Assembly (NCBI RefSeq): GCF_018860585.1
Contig: NZ_JAHKPR010000076.1
Span: 12,384 to 76,383, forward strand
DNA: 64,000 nt
Direction: 5' to 3'
Source: Colwellia sp. E2M01
GTDB lineage: Bacteria; Pseudomonadota; Gammaproteobacteria; Enterobacterales; Alteromonadaceae
A program made the translations under genes and the position numbers. The notes beneath the pieces are model-generated. The model did not search any database and had not been told where the DNA came from. It was given only the letters and a program-made list of their open reading frames with translations. Shown piece by piece: positions 55,150-64,000 of the stretch (within the stretch, counting starts at the first letter, position 1; every line of letters begins with the position of its first letter).

Positions 55150-56787
55150 TTAATGTTCTAGCATTTTATATCGTTCACGTAACTTATTACGAATTGATAC
55201 AGCAGTCATATTCAAAGCAACAATTATAGTCACTAATAATAATGCGGTTGCAAAAACAAGTGGGCGTGCCGCTTCAACATTCGGGCTTTGGAAACCAACA
55301 TCATAAATGTGGAAACCTAAGTGCATAAACTTTCTATCTAAATGTAAGAATGGGAAGTTACCATCTAACGGTAAGTTAGGTGCCATTTTAACAACACCAA
55401 CTAACATTAGCGGTGCAACTTCACCGGCAGCGCGCGCTATCGCTAAAATAATACCTGTCATGATCGCTGGGCTAGCAATAGGTAAGATAATACGCCACAA
55501 GGTTTCTGCCTTTGTTGCGCCAAGTGCTAATGAGCCATGTCGCATAGCCGATGGAATACGAGACAGGCCTTCTTCTGTTGATACAATAACAACCGGTAAT
55601 GTTAATATTGCTAAAGTTAACGCTGACCATAAAACACCTGGGGTACCAAAAGTTGGACTTGGTAAATTCTCTGAATAGAATAATTGGTCAAGTGAACCAC
55701 CCACCATATAAACAAAGAAGCCTAAACCAAATACTCCATAAACAATGGAAGGTACACCGGCGAGATTAATAACCGCGATACGTAAAATTTTAGTTAATGC
55801 ATTTTTACCTGCATATTCATGTAAATAAATAGCGGCGATAACGCCAAATGGTGAGACGATTATCGTCATTAATAACACCATTAATACCGTACCAAAAATA
55901 GCGGGAAAAACACCACCTTCGGTATTGGCTTCACGTGGGTCTTCAACTAAGAATCCCCAAATTTGGCTAAAGAACATGCCTGTTTTTTGAAAAACATTTA
56001 GTTGATTATTAAAAGTTACTTTTAAGATGTGTTCAAAGTTAACGGTAACTAGTTGACCGTCCATAGCACGCATTACAATATGATCACGTGCTACCTTTTC
56101 TCGGTAACCCATTAATTCAGCTTCAAGTTTTTCGTAATCTTGTTTTAAAATCTCTGTTTCGCTATCAATCTCTGCTTGTCTAGCTGGTGTTAATTCGTTA
56201 TCTAATTGATATTTACGTTTTTGTAAACGTAAACGCTCTAACTTGTAATTGATTGCACCAATATCTGACTTTTGTAATTCATCAATTTGCTCTTGAAACG
56301 CGTCAACACGCTCTAAAAGTTTAGGTAACTCACTTTGGTCAACAGTTTTTCCGTCAAGTACTACGCTATCAATGTAACCATAAAAGTTACCGTGTGTGCG
56401 ACGTTCAACAACGGCTATTTCTTTTGGTTTTTCAGTTTTAGTAATGTAATTACTTAATAACCAACGAAAGTCTAAACTAACTAGTTCTCTATTACCGGTT
56501 TTAATTAATAAGCGTTCTAACACTTCTTGGTTAGGATCAAGTTGCAGGTTTAAATGTGCTAATTGACTAACAGGAATTTCTTCACGATCATAGATCTCAC
56601 CAATAACAACACTTTTAGCACCATTTTGATCGGTAATATCAAATTGATATAAGTCACTTGGCCAAAAATAAGATAAACCTCGAGAAGCAATAAGCCATAA
56701 AAGGCCGAGTACTGAGATTAAACTAATACTTACGCCACCTGCTGATAACCATATCCACGGTGAGCCTGATTTAAACCATTTATTCAT
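55150..56787 (-). CDS. pstA: Phosphate ABC transporter permease PstA, long form with coiled-coil insert
   Basis: The 545-aa protein is nearly twice the 296-aa E. coli PstA. After the first membrane helix (about 12-34) comes a roughly 230-residue soluble region, predicted periplasmic, with a strong coiled coil at about 145-235 (ERLRLQKRKYQLDN, EILKQDYEKLEAEL). The permease core then follows with the ABC EAA loop EGLSRIPSAMRHGSLALGATKAETLWRIILP. The end is RNKLRERYKMLEH. Long PstA proteins occur in Pseudomonas and marine gammaproteobacteria; the role of the insert is not known to me. Confidence 0.93.
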   Translation of the reverse strand: MNKWFKSGSPWIWLSAGGVSISLISVLGLLWLIASRGLSYFWPSDLYQFDITDQNGAKSVVIGEIYDREEIPVSQLAHLNLQLDPNQEVLERLLIKTGNRELVSLDFRWLLSNYITKTEKPKEIAVVERRTHGNFYGYIDSVVLDGKTVDQSELPKLLERVDAFQEQIDELQKSDIGAINYKLERLRLQKRKYQLDNELTPARQAEIDSETEILKQDYEKLEAELMGYREKVARDHIVMRAMDGQLVTVNFEHILKVTFNNQLNVFQKTGMFFSQIWGFLVEDPREANTEGGVFPAIFGTVLMVLLMTIIVSPFGVIAAIYLHEYAGKNALTKILRIAVINLAGVPSIVYGVFGLGFFVYMVGGSLDQLFYSENLPSPTFGTPGVLWSALTLAILTLPVVIVSTEEGLSRIPSAMRHGSLALGATKAETLWRIILPIASPAIMTGIILAIARAAGEVAPLMLVGVVKMAPNLPLDGNFPFLHLDRKFMHLGFHIYDVGFQSPNVEAARPLVFATALLLVTIIVALNMTAVSIRNKLRERYKMLEH

Positions 56788-57000
56788 AAATAACTCTTTA
56801 TTGGTAAGTAGTTATCATCTTGTCGCTATATAGCTAAATTTAGACAGAAACAATACTCATTGATAGTCATCAACTCCGTATTCTTTATTTTAAATTTAAT
56901 CATATAGCTTAAAGCTGACACACTGCTTTATCTCTATAACTTTTATTGTAACTTTAATAATTAACTTCTAATCTTGTACTGATTGACTAAATAAACTTGC

Positions 57001-59307
57001 CTACATTGAGCTGTATTTTTCACGTAAACGTTGACGAACAAATTCAGCAATAGTGTTAAAAATGAAGGTAAAAATAAATAGTACAAAAGCTGCTAAAAAT
57101 AAGATGCGGTAATGTGAACTACCTACTTCTGACTCAGGCATTTCTACCGCAATGTTTGCCGCTAATGTTCTCATTCCTTGGAAAATGCTCCAGTCTAAAA
57201 TAGGGGTATTACCTGTTGCCATTAATACAATCATGGTTTCACCAACGGCTCGACCTAAGCCCATCATAACAGCTGAGAATATACCAGGGCTGGCAGTAAG
57301 TAAGACAACTTTAGCTAAGGTTTGCCATTGTGTAGCACCCAATGCTAAGGAACCACTTGTTAAGTGGCTTGGCACACTAAAAATTGCATCTTCAGCCATA
57401 GAAAATATGGTAGGAATAACCGCGAAACCCATAGCAAGACCTACAACTAGTGCATTACGTTGGTCAAAGTCGATACCAAGATCATTGGTTAAATATTGAC
57501 GCATATCTCCTTGAAATAAAGTACTTTCAAGTACCCCCGATAAAGAAAAAGCCAAGTAAATAGCCAACACGAGTACAGGAATAAGTAATAAAGGTGCTAG
57601 GGTTTCTGGTATTTTCTCTTTCCATTCATTTGGTAGGTTGTGCCACGCAAAAGCCGTAATGAGTGTTGCTAGTGGTAAGAAAAAGAACAGTAAGAAAATT
57701 GCTGGTAAATATTCTTCCATTATTGGCGCCAACCATAAGCCAGCCAAAAAACCTAAAATAACGGTAGGTAATGCTTCCATCATTTCAATGGTAGGCTTTA
57801 CTTTTTTACGCATAGCGGGTGTCATAAAATAAGCGGTATATATAGCTGCAGTTAAAGCAATTGGCACGGCAAATAACATGGCATATAGCGCCGCTTTAAC
57901 CGTACCAAATGAAATAGGAACTAAGGAGAACTTACCTTCAAAATCATCAGAACCAGAAGTTGATTGCCAAACATAATCAGGCTCAGGGTAACCTTCATAC
58001 CAAACTTCTTGCCATAATGCTTGCCAAGTTACCTCAGGATGTTCATTGGTCACACTAAAGGTTTGCAAGTTAATGTTATTAGCTGAGTCTTTGCTAACGG
58101 TAATTAAGCCATTTGAGCGAGGAGCTATAGCAAAAGCTTCAGTTGCAGCATTAACTAATTGACCCTGCCATAAATGTGCGTCACTCGTGGTATAAAACAC
58201 ATTAACTAAACCACTGTTAGTCATAGTGTAAAAACTTTTTCTAAAACGTTCAGTATGGATTGCCGTAATGGCATTTGATAATTTGTTATCATTATCAGTT
58301 TCAAAGGTTCTAATTTGTTTAAACTGACGACCATTATCCGTTGCTACTTCAAACCATTGACTAACACGACCGCTACTGTCACCAAGTAATACTGAGCTAC
58401 TACCAGAAAGCAATGCCATTGACGTTAAGTAAGTATCAGAGTTTTTCAGTGTTGGGGTGATAGTTGCTTTTAATTCTGCATCATACTCTTCATTTAGATC
58501 ATACACATACACTGTTGAGTCACTACGAATAAAAGCTAAATTTAAATCGGGAGTAACATGAACCTCATCAACATGGTGTTCGAAATCAATTTCTTGAAAA
58601 ACCGTTTCGTATTCAACATCATAACCATCATTTGAAGAGCCAAAATCATCTTCTGCAATATAGGTAGTTTTAATTAAACGGTTATCTTCTGTAAAACCCA
58701 CAAAAACAATTAATTCATCGTTCATAGCGAAAGATAATTTTGATAAAGGCATTTCTTGCTCATCAATAATTAAAGCATCTTGACCTAACGGATAGTTAAC
58801 TTGCGGGATTATTTCTCGAATATCTTTTTCATAGCTGGCAAAAAAACTAGGTGCTACAAGTAATGTTTTCCCTGCAACAGTGTGGATTAATTTATTTTCA
58901 GAAAAGGAATCAACAATACTTGTGATTTTTTTTTCAGCGAAGTCATCACTTTCAAGTAATGATTGAGATAAAGCGACATCACCTAGATTAAATGCTTTAT
59001 TTACACCTTTAGTGCTACTTTTCAAATGATAAAAATTAATAGTGCCCGCATCATTAATTTGATAAGCAACTTCTTGTAGCTCGTCAACACCTGTTGCTAA
59101 TACTTTTTCCGAATTTACTAACTGCAGACTTATATTAACGTTATTTTCTATTTCCGCAGATTCAAAAACAGGTTTAACAACATAAAGTAAATATAAGAAA
59201 ATGAGTACTAACGTAAATAAAACGCTAATACCGCCTAAGGTGATGAACCACCTTGCTAATGAGTTTTTAACCCCGCGACTGCGGTTAGAGCTAATAAGAG
59301 TTGTCAC
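57001..59307 (-). CDS. pstC: Phosphate ABC transporter permease PstC, long form with periplasmic beta module
   Basis: The 768-aa protein is more than twice the 319-aa E. coli PstC. A membrane helix (about 18-42) is followed by about 400 residues of beta-rich sequence that looks like a degenerate beta-propeller (DSTVYVYDLNEEYDAEL; SVLLGDSSGRVSQWFE; NSGLVNVFYTTSD). The permease core begins near 470 and has the EAA loop FSVPSHLTSGSLALGATQWQTLAKVVLL. It is the first gene of the pst unit and sits behind a Pho box. No pstS lies upstream. Confidence 0.93.
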   Translation of the reverse strand: MTTLISSNRSRGVKNSLARWFITLGGISVLFTLVLIFLYLLYVVKPVFESAEIENNVNISLQLVNSEKVLATGVDELQEVAYQINDAGTINFYHLKSSTKGVNKAFNLGDVALSQSLLESDDFAEKKITSIVDSFSENKLIHTVAGKTLLVAPSFFASYEKDIREIIPQVNYPLGQDALIIDEQEMPLSKLSFAMNDELIVFVGFTEDNRLIKTTYIAEDDFGSSNDGYDVEYETVFQEIDFEHHVDEVHVTPDLNLAFIRSDSTVYVYDLNEEYDAELKATITPTLKNSDTYLTSMALLSGSSSVLLGDSSGRVSQWFEVATDNGRQFKQIRTFETDNDNKLSNAITAIHTERFRKSFYTMTNSGLVNVFYTTSDAHLWQGQLVNAATEAFAIAPRSNGLITVSKDSANNINLQTFSVTNEHPEVTWQALWQEVWYEGYPEPDYVWQSTSGSDDFEGKFSLVPISFGTVKAALYAMLFAVPIALTAAIYTAYFMTPAMRKKVKPTIEMMEALPTVILGFLAGLWLAPIMEEYLPAIFLLFFFLPLATLITAFAWHNLPNEWKEKIPETLAPLLLIPVLVLAIYLAFSLSGVLESTLFQGDMRQYLTNDLGIDFDQRNALVVGLAMGFAVIPTIFSMAEDAIFSVPSHLTSGSLALGATQWQTLAKVVLLTASPGIFSAVMMGLGRAVGETMIVLMATGNTPILDWSIFQGMRTLAANIAVEMPESEVGSSHYRILFLAAFVLFIFTFIFNTIAEFVRQRLREKYSSM

Positions 59308-59381
59308 TTCGTTAACCTTATCATCAATAAACTACTTGATAGTTTATTTAATAGTGAGAATATGATTTTATAATGAGGCGA

Positions 59382-59415
59382 AGTATAAGTGAGTAATATG
59401 ACACTTTTATTACAG
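59382..59415 (-). promoter_or_regulatory. PhoB-dependent promoter (Pho box and -10) of the pst operon
   Basis: On the minus strand, CTGTAATAAAAGTGTCAT (59415-59398) matches the Pho box layout CTGTCAT-N4-CTGTCAT with one mismatch in each half. Exactly 10 nt later comes TATACT (59387-59382) as -10 element. This is the spacing expected when PhoB replaces the -35 contact. The pstC start codon is about 75 bp further on. Confidence 0.8.
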
Positions 59416-59524
59416 GCGTTAGATTGCTCGAAGATTAAAGGGATATGGCTATTACTAGCTATTATTTTGCTAGATTTAAAAAAATACTAAAATTAACTAG
59501 ATAAGTTATTGAGAAAACAATTAA

Positions 59525-59560
59525 AAACAAAAATACCCAATAATCAATATTATTGGATAT
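59525..59560 (-). terminator. Intrinsic terminator upstream of the pst promoter
   Basis: On the minus strand a 12-bp stem (ATATCCAATAAT with ATTATTGGGTAT, one G-U pair, 4-nt loop) is followed by TTTTTGTTTTT. It lies 422 bp beyond the stop of the SLBB gene, the nearest upstream gene in this direction. Confidence 0.75.
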
Positions 59561-59982
59561 TTAACGATGAAGCTGTTCTGTTTACTGTACTTAGCTTACT
59601 AATATGAACAGTAAACACTAGTTATATTACAAATTAATAACAGTTAGGTTACGTTTATATTAACTGCAAAGTTAACTAACCTCAACTCTGGTTAAGGCAC
59701 AGTTACTCAACAAGCTATTTTAAGCTTAACATCTTGAATTTGTTATTATACCAACCTCACAAACTAAGCGAACATTTATACGGGCTAAAATAGATCACTT
59801 AATTAATGGAACTGGTATTAATAGCCAACTATTGTCTTGGATACAAAGTCCATTTCATTAGTTATAAACTATTAATATTGAGCGGTAATATACCCTAAAA
59901 TATAACAGAGTTTAGTTATTTGATTGATATACAGTGTTTTTTTGTTGATTTTATAATATAAATTAACCAAATCCTAAGCTAA
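59561..59982. other. Non-coding region between the SLBB gene and its terminator
   Basis: No reading frame of interest is seen; there is no pstS remnant. It contains a 10-bp inverted repeat (TGTTTACTGT near 59578, ACAGTAAACA near 59607) and the MITE-like element listed separately. If the SLBB transcript runs to the terminator, this is a long 3' UTR; otherwise it may encode a small RNA. Confidence 0.4.
59747..59821. repeat. Possible 75-bp MITE-like or REP-like intergenic element
   Basis: The segment begins TATACCA and ends TGGTATTAA, giving short terminal inverted repeats around CTAAGCGAAC, GGGCTAAAATAGATCAC and TTAATTAATGGAAC. I have an impression of similar dispersed sequences in Colwellia/Pseudoalteromonas-type genomes, but only one copy is seen in the window. 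Confidence 0.35.
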
Positions 59983-62754
59983 CTAAATACCATTAATAGC
60001 CGCAATTGCCACAGCTGAGTTATAAATAATACTAGTAACACTTGACCATAAAGCGAGATTATTCGTATATTCAGCGTCAAGTGGTACAACAATGGTATCC
60101 CCTGGTTTTAAATTATCACCTACATCACCGGTGAACCAATTACCACTATTCATCATTTTAATACTACCGTTTGCGGAAATAATATAAATTCTGCTTTCAT
60201 CTGCTCGTTTTTTACTACCACCACTTTGTGCTAAATAATCATCGGCAGTTAAGCTTGGATCATATATATGCGACGAAGTAACTTGTACTTGACCGACAAC
60301 GTTGATTGAGCTTTTCTTTGTTGGTACATAAAGAACATCTCCGCCTTCAAGTAAAACATCATAATTGTCATCAGTCATAACTTTAGGCAAGTCGATAACT
60401 AAACGTCCTACAGGTTGTACATTTGCCATATCTGCTAACATTTGTTTCACTTCAGCATACGATTGAGAGTAATCGTCATCTGTCAATGATTTAGATGCCA
60501 TTTCAATGCGTAAATCTGCCGTTAATTTTAAGAGATTTTGTTGTTCTATTTTACGTAATTGTGTACGTGTAAATACTGATCCATCTTCATGTGCAAACTG
60601 GGTGAAGCCGCCTGCTTTAACGATTAAGTCAGCTAAACTTTCACCACGACGAATTGTATATTTACCGGGAAAAACAAATTCTCCTCTTAGCTCAACAACG
60701 TTATTTTCACTCCATGAGGGTATTTTGTGAATATTTAACCTATCTTTTGACTTAAGTAATATATTGTCTTGCTCATTACCATTAATTGCATTGCCTAAGT
60801 TGATCGAAATAGACGTTTGTTGCGCCATATGATTTATAATTTGGTTTCTAGTTACTTCAGATCGTTCTAAGTAAGCTGACTCAGTTAACCCTCCTCCAGC
60901 TTTAATTAAATTGTCAATCCTTCCCTCTTGAGCTAATGGGTAAACACCAGGAAACTTCACTTCACCATCAATTTCGACTAATGATATAGGCTGGCCAGAG
61001 CGTCCTTGTCGCTTTAATTGCTCAATAATGGGTATTAATAAGCGTTGACGAGAGAATACAGTTAATTCTTTAATATCTATATCTTCTTCTATATCGCCAC
61101 CACTTAATTGAGCAATAGATCTCTCAATTAACTTTGCTTCTGCGTTTTTATCGCTGTCTAACGCTGAAAGTTGCTCTTCATCACCATACTTCAACCAAAA
61201 TTGTTTTTTATTATATTCGTCCTTTGCTGTGTCTTGCTCTTTCCTAACTAAATTTTCTTGGGTAAAGGCTAAAGCATCTATATTAACTTTATTGTCAACT
61301 GATTTTAGGATATTAGAAAAAACAAGTATTTTATCATTACCCTGTAACAGTAAATTATCTTTTGAACCAGGTGACGCTAATGCTTTTGCAAGATCAAACT
61401 GTAAAACTTCGATATTACGTGCGTTATCAATTTCTCGAACTACAAGCGAGTAGTTAAGATCTGCATAATGTAGTACATGCGAATTAATATCGGGGAAAAC
61501 ATCGGTAATACGTTGGCCATTTTGCCATTGATATTTACCAGGACGAGTTACCGCACCTATAACGGTAATAGATTGCTCAAACATTTCAGCTGCTTTCATT
61601 ACAAATACGGCATCGCCTGCTTTAGCTTTTTTAGCTAAATCACTGTCTTTGGTTAAATCAATATTAACAACAGAGCGTAAAGCACCTTGATTGTAACGCT
61701 CAACTCGTGTTGTTTTTGAAAATGCAGTAGGTAATAAACCACCTGACATAGCTACTACGTCAGCAAAACTTTCGTTCTCAGTTAATTCATAAATAGCAGG
61801 ACGACGAACTTCACCTTCAACCGAGATAGTGCCGCCTTTAGGTGAAATAAAGACCACGTCGCCAGATTGTAATAATAAATCACCGCTTGAATCGCCTTTT
61901 ATTAATAAGTCATATAAATCTAAGGTATCAATTAATTTTCCTGAACGTTTGAGTTGGATAGTACGCAAACTACCTAAGTCACTTACACCGCCCGCGGCGA
62001 ATATAGCGTGAGTAATACTTGATAATGAACTTAAGGTGTAAGGCCCTGGCTTATGCGCATCACCTAAAACAAAAATACGCATAGATCGTAATGAAGCGAT
62101 ACCAACCACCACATCTACACCAATTATTTTTTCTTTAATTCGTGCTGTTAATAAGTTTTTCATCTCGTTAAATGTTAAGCCTGAAACAGTAAATGGGCCA
62201 TGTTCGGGAAATACTATTTGTCCTTCACGATTCACTTCTAATTCAAGCTCATGCTTTTCTTTCCCAAAAACTTGAATAGAAATTTGATCGCCAGGGCCAA
62301 TAATATAATCAGCAGGAATGGCTATATCCATTGTAGGAGCAAAAGTTTGCGGGGCATTGGCAAAAACATCATAACCGAAGGGCTTTACTTTGTTGTCTTC
62401 CTCTAATATTTCTAACTCAGTTAATTCGCCTTCAGTGATAGGGTTGCCTTCTGCATCAAATTGAGTACCACGAGGAAAAACTGCAGTATTAAGTTTTTCA
62501 CCCGATGCATTTCCACCTGAGATTTGCCCTTGAATACTATTAAGATCAATACCCATGCTTTTTGCAAGCGACTCTTGTTGCGATCTAGGGAGTTTTTTAA
62601 ATTGCTCTATTTGTTGCTGACTAACAGCAGCAAAAGCCAAGGCTTTATTTGGTACCGTCAAAAGTGTAAGCGTAAATATCATTAAAGCTGCAACAATCGG
62701 GCTAGCTATGTCAAAATTACGACGATTAAAAAACTGTTTCATGGTGATTATCAT
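59983..62754 (-). CDS. Polysaccharide export protein with multiple SLBB domains
   Basis: The 923-aa protein has a signal peptide (about 15-42), a Wza-type export domain (about 145-225: YIIGPGDQISIQVFGKEKHELE, VNREGQIVFPEHG) and several SLBB repeats through to residue 880 (for example ISVEGEVRRPAIYEL, ITVIGAVTRPGKYQW, VEIDGEVKFPGVYPL, VELRGEFVFPGKYTI, INVVGQVQVTSSHIY). Members form or gate the outer-membrane exit for capsule or exopolysaccharide. No lipobox Cys is seen near the signal peptide. Glycosyltransferase or Wzc genes are not in the window on this side; the gene stands alone between two long non-coding regions. Confidence 0.88.
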   Translation of the reverse strand: MIITMKQFFNRRNFDIASPIVAALMIFTLTLLTVPNKALAFAAVSQQQIEQFKKLPRSQQESLAKSMGIDLNSIQGQISGGNASGEKLNTAVFPRGTQFDAEGNPITEGELTELEILEEDNKVKPFGYDVFANAPQTFAPTMDIAIPADYIIGPGDQISIQVFGKEKHELELEVNREGQIVFPEHGPFTVSGLTFNEMKNLLTARIKEKIIGVDVVVGIASLRSMRIFVLGDAHKPGPYTLSSLSSITHAIFAAGGVSDLGSLRTIQLKRSGKLIDTLDLYDLLIKGDSSGDLLLQSGDVVFISPKGGTISVEGEVRRPAIYELTENESFADVVAMSGGLLPTAFSKTTRVERYNQGALRSVVNIDLTKDSDLAKKAKAGDAVFVMKAAEMFEQSITVIGAVTRPGKYQWQNGQRITDVFPDINSHVLHYADLNYSLVVREIDNARNIEVLQFDLAKALASPGSKDNLLLQGNDKILVFSNILKSVDNKVNIDALAFTQENLVRKEQDTAKDEYNKKQFWLKYGDEEQLSALDSDKNAEAKLIERSIAQLSGGDIEEDIDIKELTVFSRQRLLIPIIEQLKRQGRSGQPISLVEIDGEVKFPGVYPLAQEGRIDNLIKAGGGLTESAYLERSEVTRNQIINHMAQQTSISINLGNAINGNEQDNILLKSKDRLNIHKIPSWSENNVVELRGEFVFPGKYTIRRGESLADLIVKAGGFTQFAHEDGSVFTRTQLRKIEQQNLLKLTADLRIEMASKSLTDDDYSQSYAEVKQMLADMANVQPVGRLVIDLPKVMTDDNYDVLLEGGDVLYVPTKKSSINVVGQVQVTSSHIYDPSLTADDYLAQSGGSKKRADESRIYIISANGSIKMMNSGNWFTGDVGDNLKPGDTIVVPLDAEYTNNLALWSSVTSIIYNSAVAIAAINGI

Positions 62755-63453
62755 TTTAACAATAGGTTCCTATCTTTATAGCTTGTATTTCAGACAAATT
62801 AAAAACTTAAATACTATAAACATTTTGGTAAATACAGCTATTCATTCTTGAATTAAAATTAGAATACAAGAATAACAGCATAAAGCTTACTCACTAGATT
62901 TAGTGACGACGAAGTTTACCAGTATATACTTGTGCAAACAATATATTAGCTTAACTCCCCTTGAGTAATTATTATGAAAAATTAATTCTCATTAAATTTT
63001 TCATAATAATTTATATCCGTTACCAATTAAGATTTAGGCTTCAAAGTATTTGAGTTACATATCAAGTTGCAATAAGGAGACGCTGTGATGTCGGTGTACT
63101 CATTATCTTGCAATGAACACCAATGAAGTAAATATTTAACTTGAACTCGGTTTAAGATGTTTTAAGTTCCATTGAAAACTCTGTACTTTGAATAGTAATA
63201 GCTATAAAAAACAACAAGGATGTTGTATATAAAAAAGGCATCTGTAAAAAGTTAATGACACTCTATGCTTACTCTTCACACTGCCTTTTTAACTTCTGAA
63301 CACAGCTATAGACATTTTTGAATATCGTAATAGTGATTCATTTTCTTTATATTCTCATTCAGTTATAACATTTGCCTCGTTAATAATGTTACTGGTAAAG
63401 TAGATTTAATGACTTTGCAAATAATAATCTCGAACAATAAGCCAAACACTTTT
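62755..63453. other. Non-coding region between the SLBB gene and the POT gene
   Basis: These 699 bp hold divergent promoters and no visible gene. A 9-bp inverted repeat AAAAAGGCA (63232-63240) / TGCCTTTTT (63282-63290) with a 41-nt loop could end a small RNA or a transcript in the + direction, but the long loop makes it uncertain. Confidence 0.4.
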
Positions 63454-63493
<40 letters not shown>

Positions 63494-63522
63494 CGTTCTG
63501 CGTATTTTGAAAGGAAAATATT

Positions 63523-64000
63523 ATGTCAACTCAAACTGACACTGCTTTTTTTGGCCAACCTGCGGGCCTAAAGACTTTATTCTTCACCGAAATGTGGGAG
63601 CGCATGAGTTACTACGGTATGAGAATGTTGCTGGTTTTATTCATGACAGCAACATTACAAGAAGGTGGTTTAGGTCTTACTGTTGCTTCTGCTGCTGCAA
63701 TTTATGGCCTTTATACAGGTAGCGTTTATTTCATGGGCTTACCCGGCGGTTGGATTGCCGATAGGTTAATTGGTGGTCAAAAAGCAGTGTGGTATGGCGG
63801 CTTAATTATTATGTGTGGTCATATAATCCTAGCGATACCTAATGATAATACTTTTTTTGTCGGCTTAGTTTTTGTCATGTTAGGTACAGGTTTATTAAAA
63901 CCTAATATTGGTGTTTTAGTCGGGCAACTATATTCTTACGAAGATAAAAGACGTGACGGTGGCTACGCTATCTACTATATGGGCATCAATATAGGTGCTG
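63523..64000 (+). CDS. POT-family proton-dependent oligopeptide transporter (partial, runs off the window)
   Basis: The first 159 codons are present; the gene continues beyond 64000. The product starts STQTDTAFFGQPAGLKTLFFTE and has the POT signature ExxER in EMWERMSYYGM, with GLPGGWIADRLIGGQKAVW and GLLKPNIGVLVGQLY, where a positively charged residue is in the expected helix. POT proteins (DtpA-like) take up di- and tripeptides with protons. AAGGAAAA lies 6 nt before the ATG. The leader carries a CAA microsatellite. Confidence 0.92.
   Translation, partial: MSTQTDTAFFGQPAGLKTLFFTEMWERMSYYGMRMLLVLFMTATLQEGGLGLTVASAAAIYGLYTGSVYFMGLPGGWIADRLIGGQKAVWYGGLIIMCGHIILAIPNDNTFFVGLVFVMLGTGLLKPNIGVLVGQLYSYEDKRRDGGYAIYYMGINIGA

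Noticed and set aside
63232-63290. Rho-independent terminator upstream of the POT gene
   Set aside because: The stem is only 9 bp with a 41-nt loop and no gene precedes it on that strand; mentioned only as a possibility in the intergenic entry.

Overview
The window is chromosomal DNA of a low-GC marine gammaproteobacterium. TamA/TamB, MutH, PtsP (EI-Ntr), RppH, MsrPQ, MgtE, RmuC and PitA are typical gammaproteobacterial proteins. The AT-rich composition, the PEP-CTERM protein, the long-form PstC/PstA and the local gene orders suggest Alteromonadales, most likely a Colwellia-like organism. That placement comes from recognising protein families, not from a search. I saw no tRNA, rRNA, CRISPR array, prophage or intact insertion sequence.

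Layout. 1-2.3 kb: alkyltransferase-like protein, YaiI, a bacterial voltage-gated channel whose filter looks calcium-selective, and a small unknown protein. 2.3-8 kb: tamA-tamB, overlapping by 4 bp. 8.2-9 kb: a tandem universal stress protein with its terminator. 9.08-10.33 kb: a small accessory island that reads as integron gene cassettes (two unknown genes, one complete attC site, one half site) with no integrase nearby. 10.7-18.2 kb: an ion-transport block (CorA-like, DUF21/CNNM-like, two MscS channels, MgtE, an SLC13-type symporter). 18.2-20 kb: the rimB-rimK ribosome-modification pair with a possible frameshifted small gene between them. 20.4-27.2 kb: a dnaK without dnaJ/grpE, a Crp/Fnr-family regulator with a candidate self-operator, a YcbL-like MBL hydrolase, an NSS-family transporter and RmuC. 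27.5-28.5 kb: a PEP-CTERM protein behind a sigma-54-like promoter. 28.5-37 kb: nudC, an MFS transporter, a GFA-family protein, class I fumarase, pabB, nudL and a coniferyl-aldehyde-dehydrogenase-like gene. 37-44 kb: thyA-lgt, a TauE/SafE protein, ptsP, rppH and mutH. 44-51 kb: YeaD epimerase, a patatin/beta-barrel protein, msrP-msrQ with a membrane-anchored thioredoxin-fold protein, DUF2058 and a parvulin.

51-59.4 kb holds two complete phosphate-handling modules in tandem: low-affinity PitA with its DUF47 partner, and pstC-pstA-pstB-phoU. The pst operon starts at a convincing Pho box spaced correctly from a -10 element, but there is no pstS. PstC and PstA are both the long form, with large extra non-membrane modules. 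60-62.8 kb: a multi-SLBB polysaccharide export protein. The window ends inside a POT-family peptide transporter whose leader carries a 13-unit CAA repeat.

Most of the window is ordinary core genome. The parts most worth checking are the orphan integron cassettes, the channel filter, the Crp/Fnr operator, the sigma-54/PEP-CTERM promoter and the CAA repeat.
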